In this document: positions 29,170 through 37,919 of the stretch, one piece after another
Layout: each line of letters opens with the position of its first letter
Numbering within the stretch: the first letter of the stretch is position 1
The notes under the pieces: generated by a model
Seen by the model: only the letters and a program-made list of their open reading frames with translations
Told to the model about the DNA's origin: nothing
Databases searched by the model: none
Origin: SAR202 cluster bacterium
GTDB lineage: Bacteria > Chloroflexota > Dehalococcoidia > Lucifugimonadales > Australimonadaceae
DNA length: 40,996 bases
Assembly (NCBI GenBank): GCA_016872415.1
Contig: VGZX01000001.1
Location: 74,287 to 115,282, forward strand
Reading direction: 5' to 3'
Program-made: the position numbers and the translations under genes

Positions 29170-29176
29170 CCACCAG
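29170..29176 (+). repeat. 7-bp direct repeat CCACCAG at right boundary of hsdM segment
   Basis: Direct reading; lies where coiled-coil sequence changes to HsdM homology (…[11 protein letters not shown]…). Confidence 0.6.
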
Positions 29177-29560
29177 CCCTAGCGACTGCCCCAACTCGCG
29201 CAAGCGCGCCCTGGCCTGCTCCAACGCCCTCGCTCGAATCGCCTCGGCCTCGTCGTGGCGCTCGCGCGCGGCACGCTCCGCCTCCTGCTTCATCACCTCC
29301 GCCAAGCGGCTCGCGCCCTCCACCGTCTTGGTGGCAAGCGCGTTGAGCGAGTTCAGGTGCTCCAGCCGCCGGTCGGCCTCCTCGCGTTTCGCGAGCAGCC
29401 CATCGACGAACTTGACCACCTCTTCCTCCGAGAGGTGACCGTCGACCACGGAGAGCTCGTGCCCCCATAGCCGCCGCGTTGTGGGTGTCTCCATCGCAGT
29501 CCGCCCCCTGGCAGTTCCGGCATCGCCGTCAGCGGCTCACCCGACTGGCCCGCGCGGCCT

Positions 29561-30196
29561 CTACGCCGACCGCTTCGCGATGCCCAGCTGCACCGGAGCG
29601 TTGCCGTTGGCCTGCTCGGCGCCGTCGGTCGTCAGGAGCTCGGCCGATATGGCGGCCAACGCCTTTCGCACATGGTCCGACACCTTGGTCGAAATGCGGT
29701 GCGTCAGCAGCTCCGCCTCCACCTTGGCGCGCGAGCGTATCTCGGCGGCCTCCTGGTTGGCGGCGCGCAACAGCTGCTCGCACTCCGTTTGCGCGGTGCG
29801 TAGCGTCTGGCGGGCGCGGTGCTCCGCCTCTTGCGTGGCCTCCGCCGTGCGCGAGGCGATCTGCTCGCTCGCCGAGTCGATGATGCGCTGCGCCTGCTGC
29901 TGGGCGCGCTGCTCCGCCTCCGCGATGATGCGGCTCGCCTCCATGCGCGCCTCGGCGCGGGCCTCGTCCTTGATGCCCTCGGCGACCTTGTGCGCCTCCA
30001 GCACGATCTGCTCGGCGAAGCGGTACAGGGGCGGGCTGGCGTCGATGCCCATGGCGCGTGGCTCGGCGGCGGACGGCGCCGCATTCGCCGGCGGGGTGCC
30101 GGCGCCGGCCGGTTCCGCCTGCTCGCTCGTCTCCGGCTGCTCCGACTCCCCCGGTTGCCGCAGGTCGTCTCGCTTCCTCGTGTATCTGCTCGTCAT
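29561..30196 (-). CDS. Coiled-coil DivIVA-like / ATP-synthase-b-like protein
   Basis: LYRFAEQIVLEAHKVAEGIKDEARAEARMEASRIIAEAEQRAQQQAQRIIDSASEQIASRTAEATQEAEHRARQTLRTAQTECEQLLRAANQEAAEIRSRAKVEAEL; long charged heptad repeats. Confidence 0.65.
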   Translation of the reverse strand: MTSRYTRKRDDLRQPGESEQPETSEQAEPAGAGTPPANAAPSAAEPRAMGIDASPPLYRFAEQIVLEAHKVAEGIKDEARAEARMEASRIIAEAEQRAQQQAQRIIDSASEQIASRTAEATQEAEHRARQTLRTAQTECEQLLRAANQEAAEIRSRAKVEAELLTHRISTKVSDHVRKALAAISAELLTTDGAEQANGNAPVQLGIAKRSA

Positions 30197-30311
30197 CAGG
30201 CTCCTCGTAATCGGCTGAAATCGCGGCGGCGCGGGCCACGCCGTGGGTCGCGCCGCTCCCTATGCCTCGGTGCATCATCGCCTTCCACCGTCCCCCGCGG
30301 CGATGGCCGAA

Positions 30312-30332
30312 AGCACTAGCCGCTCTAGTGCT
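30312..30332. promoter_or_regulatory. Perfect inverted repeat AGCACTAG-N5-CTAGTGCT (operator or hairpin)
   Basis: Read directly in the intergenic gap 30197-30376; no U-tract on either side. Confidence 0.45.
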
Positions 30333-30376
30333 GGAGGGCCGAGTGCCGCCGCCGGCGGCGCGCCTTGTGGACGCCG

Positions 30377-31159
30377 CTAGCGTAGCCGCACCCAACCTTC
30401 CGCGTGGGCCTCCGGCGAGTTGAAGGCGAGCGGGTGCGCGCGGCGATATTCCTCGCTGATGATGAGGTCGGCGGGCGAGTCGAGGCCGCGCCGGCGGTAG
30501 TCGGCGAACTGGCGCTCGGGCAGCAGCGCGAGGTAGGAGTAGTACCGTGGGCTGTTCCCTTCCCACCGCTCGACGCCGATGTCGAAACTGTTGCCTTGCA
30601 CGTTGGCGTGGCCCAGCAGCTGCCCCGCGCGCACATCCATCCCCTCGGCGACGCCGGGAGCCGGTGTCACGTGGTACAGCACCACCCGCAGCGCATCGTT
30701 GCCCGCCACCCTAATCTGGACCTGGTGCCCGCTGTACGCGGGGACGCCCCCGCCGGCGAGGTCACCGCGCGGCCGGTGACGCTCCTCGAACAGGCGGGCG
30801 ACGGTGTCGTCGACCGGTGAGTGGATCGACACCGCCTCATCGCCTTACGCGAGCGACGGCAGCGGCACGAAGTAGTGCTTCGACGACCAATCCGGCGTGC
30901 CAAGGCTGCCGTGTCCCAGCGCGGCGCGGAACTTGCTAACCATGTCGAGCAGCGACGGATCGACCGCGTGCGCTTGAATCGCCTGCTCCACCGGCACCAC
31001 GGGGAGCCGCGTTGGCGTCGGCGTGGGCGTTCGCGTCGTCGTCGCGAATGGCGCCAGCGGCGTCGGCGGCGCGGGCGAGCACGACGCCAGCGCGGCGACG
31101 GTGGCGGCCAGCAGGGCAGCCCACCACCGCATCGTGGGAGGCGCCCCGCGGCGCTTCAT
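30377..31159 (-). pseudogene. Lipoprotein with degenerate M23-like C-terminal domain, interrupted by in-frame TAA (30845-30847)
   Basis: Same frame across stop: MKRRG..WWAALLAATVAALASCSPAPPTP...DWSSKHYFVPLPSLA*GDEAVSIHSPVDDTVARLFEERH...VLYHVTPAPGVAEGMDVRAGQLLGHANVQGNSFDIGVERW; lipobox LASC. Confidence 0.72.
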
Positions 31160-31183
31160 GTCCGCGTGCCCCTCACGGCCATG

Positions 31184-32893
31184 CTACCGGTGTCCGTGCG
31201 CCGCCTCTTCCACCTCGGCCTTGCGGCGGGCAATCGCGCGCTCGCCTCGCGGACTGGCGACACCCTGAATCGCCACGTTCACCAGCGCCGGCTTGCCCGC
31301 GTCGAAAGCCCTCCGCAGCGCCGACTCCAGCAGCTCGGGGCTGTCCACGTGCTCCGCATGTCCGCCCAGGCCCTCCACGATCTTGTCGTAGCGCGTCGGC
31401 AGCAAGTCGGTTGCGACGGCATGGCCGTAGGCGGTCACCTGGATGCGCCGGTCGATGCCCCACGCCGAGTCGTTGCCCACCACACCCACGATGTGCAGTC
31501 GGTGCCGCACTGCGGTGTCGAACTCCATGCCATTGAAGCCGAAGGCGCCGTCGCCGGTCATCATCGCCACGCGCGCCTTCGGGAACGCGATCTGTGCCGC
31601 CAGCGCCGTCGGAATCGCCGAGCCCAGCATGCCCAAGTGCGGCAGCGCCCACCACTTCCCCCGCCGAAGGCTGGCGTGGTACAGCTTGCCGAAGTGGCAG
31701 TAGTCGCCGCCGTCGAACACCACCACGTCGTCCCGCCCAATGAACTTGCCGACGGTCTGGTGAACGAACAACGGGTGCGCCGGCGACTCCGGTATCGCCT
31801 TGCTTGCGACCCATTCCTCCTGCGCGGCCCGCTCCGCGCGGAACCGTGCCAGCCATGGCAGGTCGTGCCAGGCCAGCGACCGCGCCTCGGCGGTCATCTG
31901 CTCGACGACACCCGCCACGTCGCCGGCGATGCCGACCTCCACGTCGCGGTTCTTGCCGATCTCCGTCGCCGATGGGTCGATCTGGATGATCTTCGCGCCG
32001 GCCGCGATCGCCGGCGGCTGTCCGTAGGCGATGGTGTAATCGATCTTCTTGCCCAGGAGCAAAACCACGTCCGCCTCGCGCAGCAGCGATGCGGCGCGGT
32101 TCAGCGTCGCATCGAAGAACCCGAAGCAATAGGGGTGGTCGTCCGGCACCACGCCGCGCGCGCTGCCCTCCGTCAGCAGCGGCAGCCGCGTCGTCTCGAT
32201 GAACGCCGCCAGCACGGGGGTCGCGCTCTCGTGGTACGCGGCGGGGCTCGCCGCGATCACGATGGGCTGCTTCGCGCCATGCAGCAGACGCACCGCCGCC
32301 CGCGCCTGCTCCGGCATGGCGCCCACTGGACGCCGCGCCGACGCGACCGCCGGCGCCTGAAAGCGCACGTCGCGCTCGTCCACCAGTTGCTCCTGCACGT
32401 CGATCGGAATCGTGAGGCTCACCGGCCCGCGCCGCCCGGCGAATGCCGCCCGCACCGCCAGCGCGATGTAGTTGGGAATGCGGCGCGCGTCGTGCACCAG
32501 CCAAGCGCCCTTGGTGACGGCCTTCGCCATCGCCACCTGGTCGATCTCCTGCATCATGCCGCGGTCGTAGTTCGATAGCTTGTCCGAGCCACTAATGTGC
32601 AATACCGGCGCTTCCGTGTGCATCGCGTGGACGAGTCCGGGCAGCGCGTTGGCGTGGCCCGGCGTCGTCACCATCGACACGCCCATCTGGCCCGTGATGC
32701 GCGCCCACGCATCCGCCATGTGCACCGCCGCCTGCTCGTGACGCGTGTCCCAGAAGCGGAAGTCCTGCTCGGCCATCGTGTTCATCACGGGCAGCACGTG
32801 ATCGCCCGCCAGCGCGAACACATCCGCGACGCCCTCTTGTCGAAGGGCGCGCGCGATAATCTCGCTGCCGCTCATGCGTCGCTGTGCGCTCAT
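31184..32893 (-). CDS. Thiamine pyrophosphate-requiring enzyme (acetolactate synthase/oxalyl-CoA decarboxylase-like)
   Basis: SGSEIIARALRQEGVADVFALAGDHVLPVMNTM...HEQAAVHMADAWARITGQMGVSMVTTPGHANAL; TPP motif MTGDGAFGFNGMEFDTAVRHRLHIVGVVGND. Confidence 0.92.
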   Translation of the reverse strand: MSAQRRMSGSEIIARALRQEGVADVFALAGDHVLPVMNTMAEQDFRFWDTRHEQAAVHMADAWARITGQMGVSMVTTPGHANALPGLVHAMHTEAPVLHISGSDKLSNYDRGMMQEIDQVAMAKAVTKGAWLVHDARRIPNYIALAVRAAFAGRRGPVSLTIPIDVQEQLVDERDVRFQAPAVASARRPVGAMPEQARAAVRLLHGAKQPIVIAASPAAYHESATPVLAAFIETTRLPLLTEGSARGVVPDDHPYCFGFFDATLNRAASLLREADVVLLLGKKIDYTIAYGQPPAIAAGAKIIQIDPSATEIGKNRDVEVGIAGDVAGVVEQMTAEARSLAWHDLPWLARFRAERAAQEEWVASKAIPESPAHPLFVHQTVGKFIGRDDVVVFDGGDYCHFGKLYHASLRRGKWWALPHLGMLGSAIPTALAAQIAFPKARVAMMTGDGAFGFNGMEFDTAVRHRLHIVGVVGNDSAWGIDRRIQVTAYGHAVATDLLPTRYDKIVEGLGGHAEHVDSPELLESALRRAFDAGKPALVNVAIQGVASPRGERAIARRKAEVEEAAHGHR

Positions 32894-33004
32894 CGGTTAG
32901 ACTCCCTGCGCCAGTTGAAATCGTCGGTGGCCCGTCGTCGCGCCCGATGCTAGCACAGCCCGCCGCCACCGCACGACGCGACGCCCACACGGAGGATGGA
33001 CCGC

Positions 33005-34078
33005 ATGACCGCACCCCAGGTCTTCGTCTACGCGCCAGTGGAGGAGGCAAGGCCGACCTACGACGAGATGCGCGCCCTCGGCTGCGAGCTCATCATGGGC
33101 AAGGACTATTGGCACCACGCCCCCCGGCGTGAGAACCAGCTGGAGATGATCGCCATGGCCGCCGCCTCGGACGCCATGCACGGCACCTCCATCCGCAACA
33201 CCCCCATCACCGCGGAAGTGCTCCGAGCCTCCGAAACGCTGCGTATCGTCGCCAAATACAGCATCGGCGTCGACGAGGTTGACGTCGATGCCGCGACCGA
33301 CCTTGGCATCCTCGTCACCAACGCGCCCACCGAGGCCAATTGGGGCTCCGTTGCCGAGGGCACGATGGCGATCATGCTCGCCCTCTTCAAGCGCGTGCGC
33401 GAGCGCGACGCCTATATCAAGGCCGGCAAGTGGCGTGCCGACCACCTCGTCGGCACCTATGTCGGCGCCCGCGACGACGGCTACTCCGGCCTCACCGTCG
33501 GCATCGTCGGCCTCGGCCGTGTCGGCGGGCGGGTCGCCGAGCTGTTGCGGCCCTGGCGCGTGCGGCTGCTTGCCTGCGACCCCTATGTCCCCGACGCCCG
33601 CTTTCGGCAATGCGGCGCGACGAATGTGGACTTCCCGACGCTGCTGCGCGAGTCCGACGTGGTGAGCCTGCACGTGACCCTCACGCGCGAGACGCGCCAC
33701 TTGATGGGCGCCGAGCAATTCGCCATGATGAAGCCGACCGCCGTGTTCCTCAACACCTCGCGCGGCAAGGTCGTCGATGAGAACGCGCTGATCGAGGCCA
33801 TCGAGCGGAACGTGATTTGGGCGGCCGGCATCGACGCCTTCGAACAGGAGCCGCCGCCTCCGGAAAGCCGCATCCGCCGCCTGGGCGACCGAGTGCTGCT
33901 CTCGCCGCACTACACGTTCGCTTCCCACGGCGCCGGCCTCGGCCCCGGCGCCCGCATCGCCACCGACGCCCTGCTGGCCGCCATCCGTGGCCGGCTGCCC
34001 GACGAGGGCTGCATCGTGAACAAGGACGCCATTCCACGCTGGCTGGAGCGCTTCGGCGGGCGCGCCATGCTGCCCTAA
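33005..34078 (+). CDS. Phosphoglycerate dehydrogenase-type D-2-hydroxyacid dehydrogenase
   Basis: YSGLTVGIVGLGRVGGRVAELLRPWRVRLLACDPY; DRVLLSPHYTFASHG; start ATG 33005 with GGAGG at suitable spacing. Confidence 0.9.
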   Translation: MTAPQVFVYAPVEEARPTYDEMRALGCELIMGKDYWHHAPRRENQLEMIAMAAASDAMHGTSIRNTPITAEVLRASETLRIVAKYSIGVDEVDVDAATDLGILVTNAPTEANWGSVAEGTMAIMLALFKRVRERDAYIKAGKWRADHLVGTYVGARDDGYSGLTVGIVGLGRVGGRVAELLRPWRVRLLACDPYVPDARFRQCGATNVDFPTLLRESDVVSLHVTLTRETRHLMGAEQFAMMKPTAVFLNTSRGKVVDENALIEAIERNVIWAAGIDAFEQEPPPPESRIRRLGDRVLLSPHYTFASHGAGLGPGARIATDALLAAIRGRLPDEGCIVNKDAIPRWLERFGGRAMLP

Positions 34079-34590
34079 CGCGTCACGCGCCGCCCCAGGA
34101 TGGCCAGGTCCTTCCATTGGCCGTCCAGGTCGGCCACCTCCGGCAGATGGGCCCAGCGCTCGAATCCGAACTTCTCGAACAGCCCAAGGCTCGCAGCGTT
34201 GTGGCCGAACACCAACGCCACCAGCGTCCGCGCGGACAGCGATGCCGAGGCTTCGATGGCGTGGCGCAGCAGCGCCGTGCCCACGCCGTGGCGGTGCAAT
34301 GCTGTCGCCACGTACACGCTCACCTCGACGGTTGCGTCATACGCGGGGCGCGGATGGAAACGGCCGAGGCTCAGCCAGCCGGCGATGCGTCCATCGCGCT
34401 CCAGCACCCACAGCGGGTGGCGCGCCGGGTCGTGCTCGCGAAACCACCCGACGCGCGACTCCAGCGACACCGGCTCCGTGTCGGCCGTCGCCAGCCGGCC
34501 CGGAATCGATGCGTTATAGATCGCTATGATCGCCGGTAGGTCGCCCTCTGTCGCGTGGCGGATGACGTCGCGCCCGTCGATGGATCGCAT
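34075..34590 (-). CDS. GNAT acetyltransferase (phosphinothricin N-acetyltransferase-like)
   Basis: IRHATEGDLPAIIAIYNASI...RPAYDATVEVSVYVATALHRHGVGTALLRHAIE; convergent 4-bp overlap with previous gene. Confidence 0.88.
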   Translation of the reverse strand: MRSIDGRDVIRHATEGDLPAIIAIYNASIPGRLATADTEPVSLESRVGWFREHDPARHPLWVLERDGRIAGWLSLGRFHPRPAYDATVEVSVYVATALHRHGVGTALLRHAIEASASLSARTLVALVFGHNAASLGLFEKFGFERWAHLPEVADLDGQWKDLAILGRRVTR

Positions 34591-34600
34591 CGCGCCCGCC

Positions 34601-35404
34601 TCACGTCCCAATGCGGACCGGGTCCGCCAGGTCGCGGACCGACCGCAACAGCGAGAGCGTCGTCAGCCGGCCCGTCTTCGGGTTCTCGCTCGGTATGTTC
34701 TCCACGTGAAAACGGAACAGCCCGAACTCGCCCTCCACCTCGATGTCGTGACAGTTGCGCGCCAGGCCCGGCACCGCCACCACCCGTATCGTCGTCGCGT
34801 CCGGCCCAATGCCTGCGAGGCTCACCGCCGCCGACACGTTCAGGTTCTGCGGGAAGCCCTTCGCGGCGACGCGCGCCGGGCCGGAAAACAGCTCCTGCTC
34901 GTGCGTCAGGCCGTCCACCGAGATGCCGTGCTCGGCCAAATACGGAGCGCCCTTCCACGCGACCGGCGGCTTGCGCGACACCATGCTCACCCGGTCGATG
35001 CGCCCCATGCTGGCCGACTTGATGCCGTCGAGCCCGGCGATCGCGCCCGACGGCAGGTACAGCCGGCAGCCCGCGTCCCGCGCCTCGTTCACGATCCCCG
35101 GGTGGTCGATGAACGCGCCGATGCTGATCGCCATCAACCCCTTGCGCCGCGCGAACGCCGCCGAGGCGAGCGGTCGCACGACATCGCCGCCGGCCGCCTC
35201 GATCACCACGTCGGACGCGTCGATCAGCGCGGACGTGTCGAGGAACGGTACCCGGTGCCGCAGCGACGCCAGGAACTCCTCGGCGGGCCCTCTCGTGCTG
35301 CTGGTCACGCCCGCCACGCGCACGCCACCCAGCAGGCCGGCGTCCGCCGCTCGCAGGATCGCCCTTCCCACCGCGCCGCATCCAACGATGCCGATTGAAA
35401 CCAT
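34601..35404 (-). CDS. nadX: L-aspartate dehydrogenase NadX
   Basis: MVSIGIVGCGAVGRAILRA...VVIEAAGGDVVRPLA...LYLPSGAIAGLDGIKSASMG...FPQNLNVSAAVSLAGIGPDATTIRVVAVPG. Confidence 0.88.
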   Translation of the reverse strand: MVSIGIVGCGAVGRAILRAADAGLLGGVRVAGVTSSTRGPAEEFLASLRHRVPFLDTSALIDASDVVIEAAGGDVVRPLASAAFARRKGLMAISIGAFIDHPGIVNEARDAGCRLYLPSGAIAGLDGIKSASMGRIDRVSMVSRKPPVAWKGAPYLAEHGISVDGLTHEQELFSGPARVAAKGFPQNLNVSAAVSLAGIGPDATTIRVVAVPGLARNCHDIEVEGEFGLFRFHVENIPSENPKTGRLTTLSLLRSVRDLADPVRIGT

Positions 35405-35523
35405 GGCCGTGCTCCGGAACCGCCGGGTTGACCGCGGCAGCACTCTACAGCCAACGATGCCCATATGGTAGCGTCGTGAGCCCAGCCGGCGGCCGACCGC
35501 CGGGAACGAGCGAGGAGAACGGC

Positions 35524-36318
35524 ATGGGACACCCGCTTTTTCAGGTCGACGCCTTCACCGCGACGCCGTACCGTGGCAATCCGGCCGCCGTCTGCCTGCT
35601 GGACGGCCCCGCGCCGGCGGGTTGGATGCAAGACGTGGCCCGCGAGATGAACCTTTCCGAAACCGCGTTCCTCCACCCCGCGAACGATGGCTTCGACCTG
35701 CGCTGGTTCACCCCCACCGTCGAGGTCGACCTGTGCGGCCACGCGACGCTCGCCAGTGCGCACGTGCTCTGGGAAACGGGGCGCCTGCCCACCGCCGAGC
35801 CCGCCCGCTTCCACACCCGCGGCGGGCTGCTCACCGCCGTGCGCGGCGATGACATGATCGAGATGGATTTTCCCGCTCGCCCGGCCGCGCCCGCCGAGCC
35901 GCCGCCCGGCCTCGAAGCCGCGCTCGGTGTCCCCCTCCGCCACGTCGCCAAGACCAAGGCCGACTACCTCGTCGAGGTGGAGTCGGCGCGGCAGGTGCGC
36001 GACCTGCGCCCCGACCTCACATCGCTCGCCCGGCTGCCGTTGCGCGGCGTCATGGTCACCAGTCGCTCGGATGACGATGCGTCCGATTTCGTGTCGCGCT
36101 TCTTCGCTCCGGTCAGCGGCATCCCCGAGGACCCGGTCACCGGCTCGGCTCACTGTTGCCTCGGCCCCTACTGGGGCGCCAAGCTCGGCAAGCGGTCGCT
36201 CGTTGGCCACCAGGCATCGGCCAGGGCAGGGGTGGTGCGCGTGCGCCTCGCCGGCGACCGCGTTTGGCTGGGCGGGCGGGCCGTCACCGTGCTGCGTGGC
36301 GAGCTCACCGCCACCTAA
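35524..36318 (+). CDS. PhzF family isomerase
   Basis: FQVDAFTATPYRGNPAAVCLL...REMNLSETAFL...LRWFTPTVEVDLCGHATLASAHVL...EDPVTGSAHCCLGPYW. Confidence 0.93.
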   Translation: MGHPLFQVDAFTATPYRGNPAAVCLLDGPAPAGWMQDVAREMNLSETAFLHPANDGFDLRWFTPTVEVDLCGHATLASAHVLWETGRLPTAEPARFHTRGGLLTAVRGDDMIEMDFPARPAAPAEPPPGLEAALGVPLRHVAKTKADYLVEVESARQVRDLRPDLTSLARLPLRGVMVTSRSDDDASDFVSRFFAPVSGIPEDPVTGSAHCCLGPYWGAKLGKRSLVGHQASARAGVVRVRLAGDRVWLGGRAVTVLRGELTAT

Positions 36319-36443
36319 GCGGCCGCGCCCGTGTCGCGCCTGCCGGCGGCGCCCCATCGCGCGTCGCGTTTGCGATAACCTATGGCGCTGCCGGAGACCG
36401 GGCCGCGCTCCGCGCCACAACCGACGGCGGGCGAAGGAGGGCC

Positions 36444-36866
36444 ATGCCCATGTTGAGCGAGTTTCAGAAGTTCTTGCTGCGTGGCAACGTGATCCAGCTG
36501 GCGATCGCGGTCGTCATCGGCGCGGCATTCGGCGCCGTCGTGAAGTCGGCGGTCGAGGACCTCATCACTCCCCTCATCGGCATCCTCGGCAACAGGGACT
36601 TCTCCGGCTTCGTGTTCACCGTCAACGGCAGCACCTTCCGTTACGGCAACTTCGTCAACGCGCTCCTCTCGTTCATCGTCGTCGCGGCGGTCGTGTTCTT
36701 CCTCGTCGTCAAGCCCATGAACGCCTTCATGGAGCGCACCCGCAACGAGCCCAAAACCGCCGACCCCACCACGCGGAAGTGCCCCGAGTGCCTCAGCGAA
36801 ATTCCCATCGCCGCCAAGCGCTGCGCCCATTGCGCGTCGGTCGTGGAGCCCGTGCAAGCCGGCTGA
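36444..36866 (+). CDS. mscL: Large-conductance mechanosensitive channel MscL with C-terminal zinc ribbon
   Basis: MLSEFQKFLLRGNVIQLAIAVVIGAAFGAVVKSAVEDLITPLIG...YGNFVNALLSFIVVAAVVFFLVVKPMN; tail KCPECLSEIPIAAKRCAHCAS. Confidence 0.94.
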   Translation: MPMLSEFQKFLLRGNVIQLAIAVVIGAAFGAVVKSAVEDLITPLIGILGNRDFSGFVFTVNGSTFRYGNFVNALLSFIVVAAVVFFLVVKPMNAFMERTRNEPKTADPTTRKCPECLSEIPIAAKRCAHCASVVEPVQAG

Positions 36867-36957
36867 CCCGCATCGGACGCAGGACATGCGCGACGCTCGC
36901 GCCCGTCGAGCCTGCCGTGTAAGATGGGCGCGAGTTTCTCCCCACCGAGGCAGCGCG

Positions 36958-37821
36958 ATGCAACAAGTGACTCCCGGGCAAGTGCGGACGGCGAACGAGA
37001 AAAGCCGCCGGCTACGCGAGCTGATCCAGTCCGGCAAGACGCTCGTGATGCCCGGCGCCTATGACGGCTTCAGCGCGCGACTCTTCGAGTCGCTCGGATT
37101 CCCCGCCATCCAATGTAGCAGCGGCCCGGTCGCGTGGACCCACGGGCGCGGCGACGGCGAGCAGATCACCCGCGACCAGTTCGTCGCCGCCACCGCGCGC
37201 ATCGCCCAGTCGGTGGCCGTGCCGGTCAACGCCGACGGCGAGCGCGGCTTCGGCGACGCCGACACCATCGGCGAGACGGCGCGCGGCCTCATCGCCATCG
37301 GCGCGGCGGGCATGAACGTCGAGGACAGCCTGCCTGGCGACAAGGGCATTCACGCCGGGCTTGCTCCGCTGGAGCGGCACGCCGCGAAGCTGCGGGCGCT
37401 CGTGGCGACCCGCAAGGAGCTCGGCAGCGAGTTCTTCCTCAACGCCCGCGTCGACGCGCTCCTCGTCATGCGCGACGATCCCAAGGCCGCCCTGCGCGAG
37501 GCGGTGCGTCGCGGCCAGGCCTACGCCGAAATCGGCGGCGACTGCATCTTCTACACCGCCGCCGTGAGCCGCGATGTCATCGCCATCCTCGTGAAAGAGG
37601 TGCCGGCCCCCGTCAGCGTGCTCGCCGGCCCGCAAACGCCCCCCATCGCCGAGCTGCAAGAGATCGGCGTCGCGCGCGTGAGCTATGGCTACGCGTTCGC
37701 CGTCGCGGCCGCCGGCGCCATGCGCCGCCTCGCGCTGGAGATACAGCAGAAGGGCACCATCGCGGGCCTCGCCGATGCGGGCGTCACCAGCGCCGACCTG
37801 GCCGCCATGATGTCGCGCTAG
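36958..37821 (+). CDS. Isocitrate lyase/PEP mutase family protein
   Basis: LRELIQSGKTLVMPGAYDGFSARLFESLGFPAI...VPVNADGERGFGDADTIGETARGLIAIGAAGMNVEDSLPGD. Confidence 0.9.
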   Translation: MQQVTPGQVRTANEKSRRLRELIQSGKTLVMPGAYDGFSARLFESLGFPAIQCSSGPVAWTHGRGDGEQITRDQFVAATARIAQSVAVPVNADGERGFGDADTIGETARGLIAIGAAGMNVEDSLPGDKGIHAGLAPLERHAAKLRALVATRKELGSEFFLNARVDALLVMRDDPKAALREAVRRGQAYAEIGGDCIFYTAAVSRDVIAILVKEVPAPVSVLAGPQTPPIAELQEIGVARVSYGYAFAVAAAGAMRRLALEIQQKGTIAGLADAGVTSADLAAMMSR

Positions 37822-37919
37822 GCCATGCCCCCCGCGCCGCCGCCCGCCGCAGCGACGGCTTCCGCCATCGCTGCTATATTCTCAACGTCCCGCTCATCCC
37901 AACCAGGTGAAGGTGCCTC

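Larger units (their letters stand above)
28286..29494 (-). pseudogene. Chimeric ORF: N-terminal DivIVA-like coiled coil fused in frame to HsdM N6-adenine methyltransferase core, truncated at the tRNA 3' end (its last codons read through the antisense of the tRNA)
   Basis: N-term [39 protein letters not shown]...; then [37 protein letters not shown]...[18 protein letters not shown]...[39 protein letters not shown]...[13 protein letters not shown]...[27 protein letters not shown] then tRNA antisense. Confidence 0.85.

Noticed and set aside
34075-34078. Overlapping convergent stop codons (CTAA) of the dehydrogenase and GNAT genes
   Set aside because: Common in compact genomes; no further structure seen.
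35382-35461. Short direct repeat CCAACGATGCC (35382-35392 and 35451-35461) around the nadX start, encoding GIVGC twice
   Set aside because: Only 11-13 bp; may be a small local duplication but no function is implied. Real start placed at 35404.
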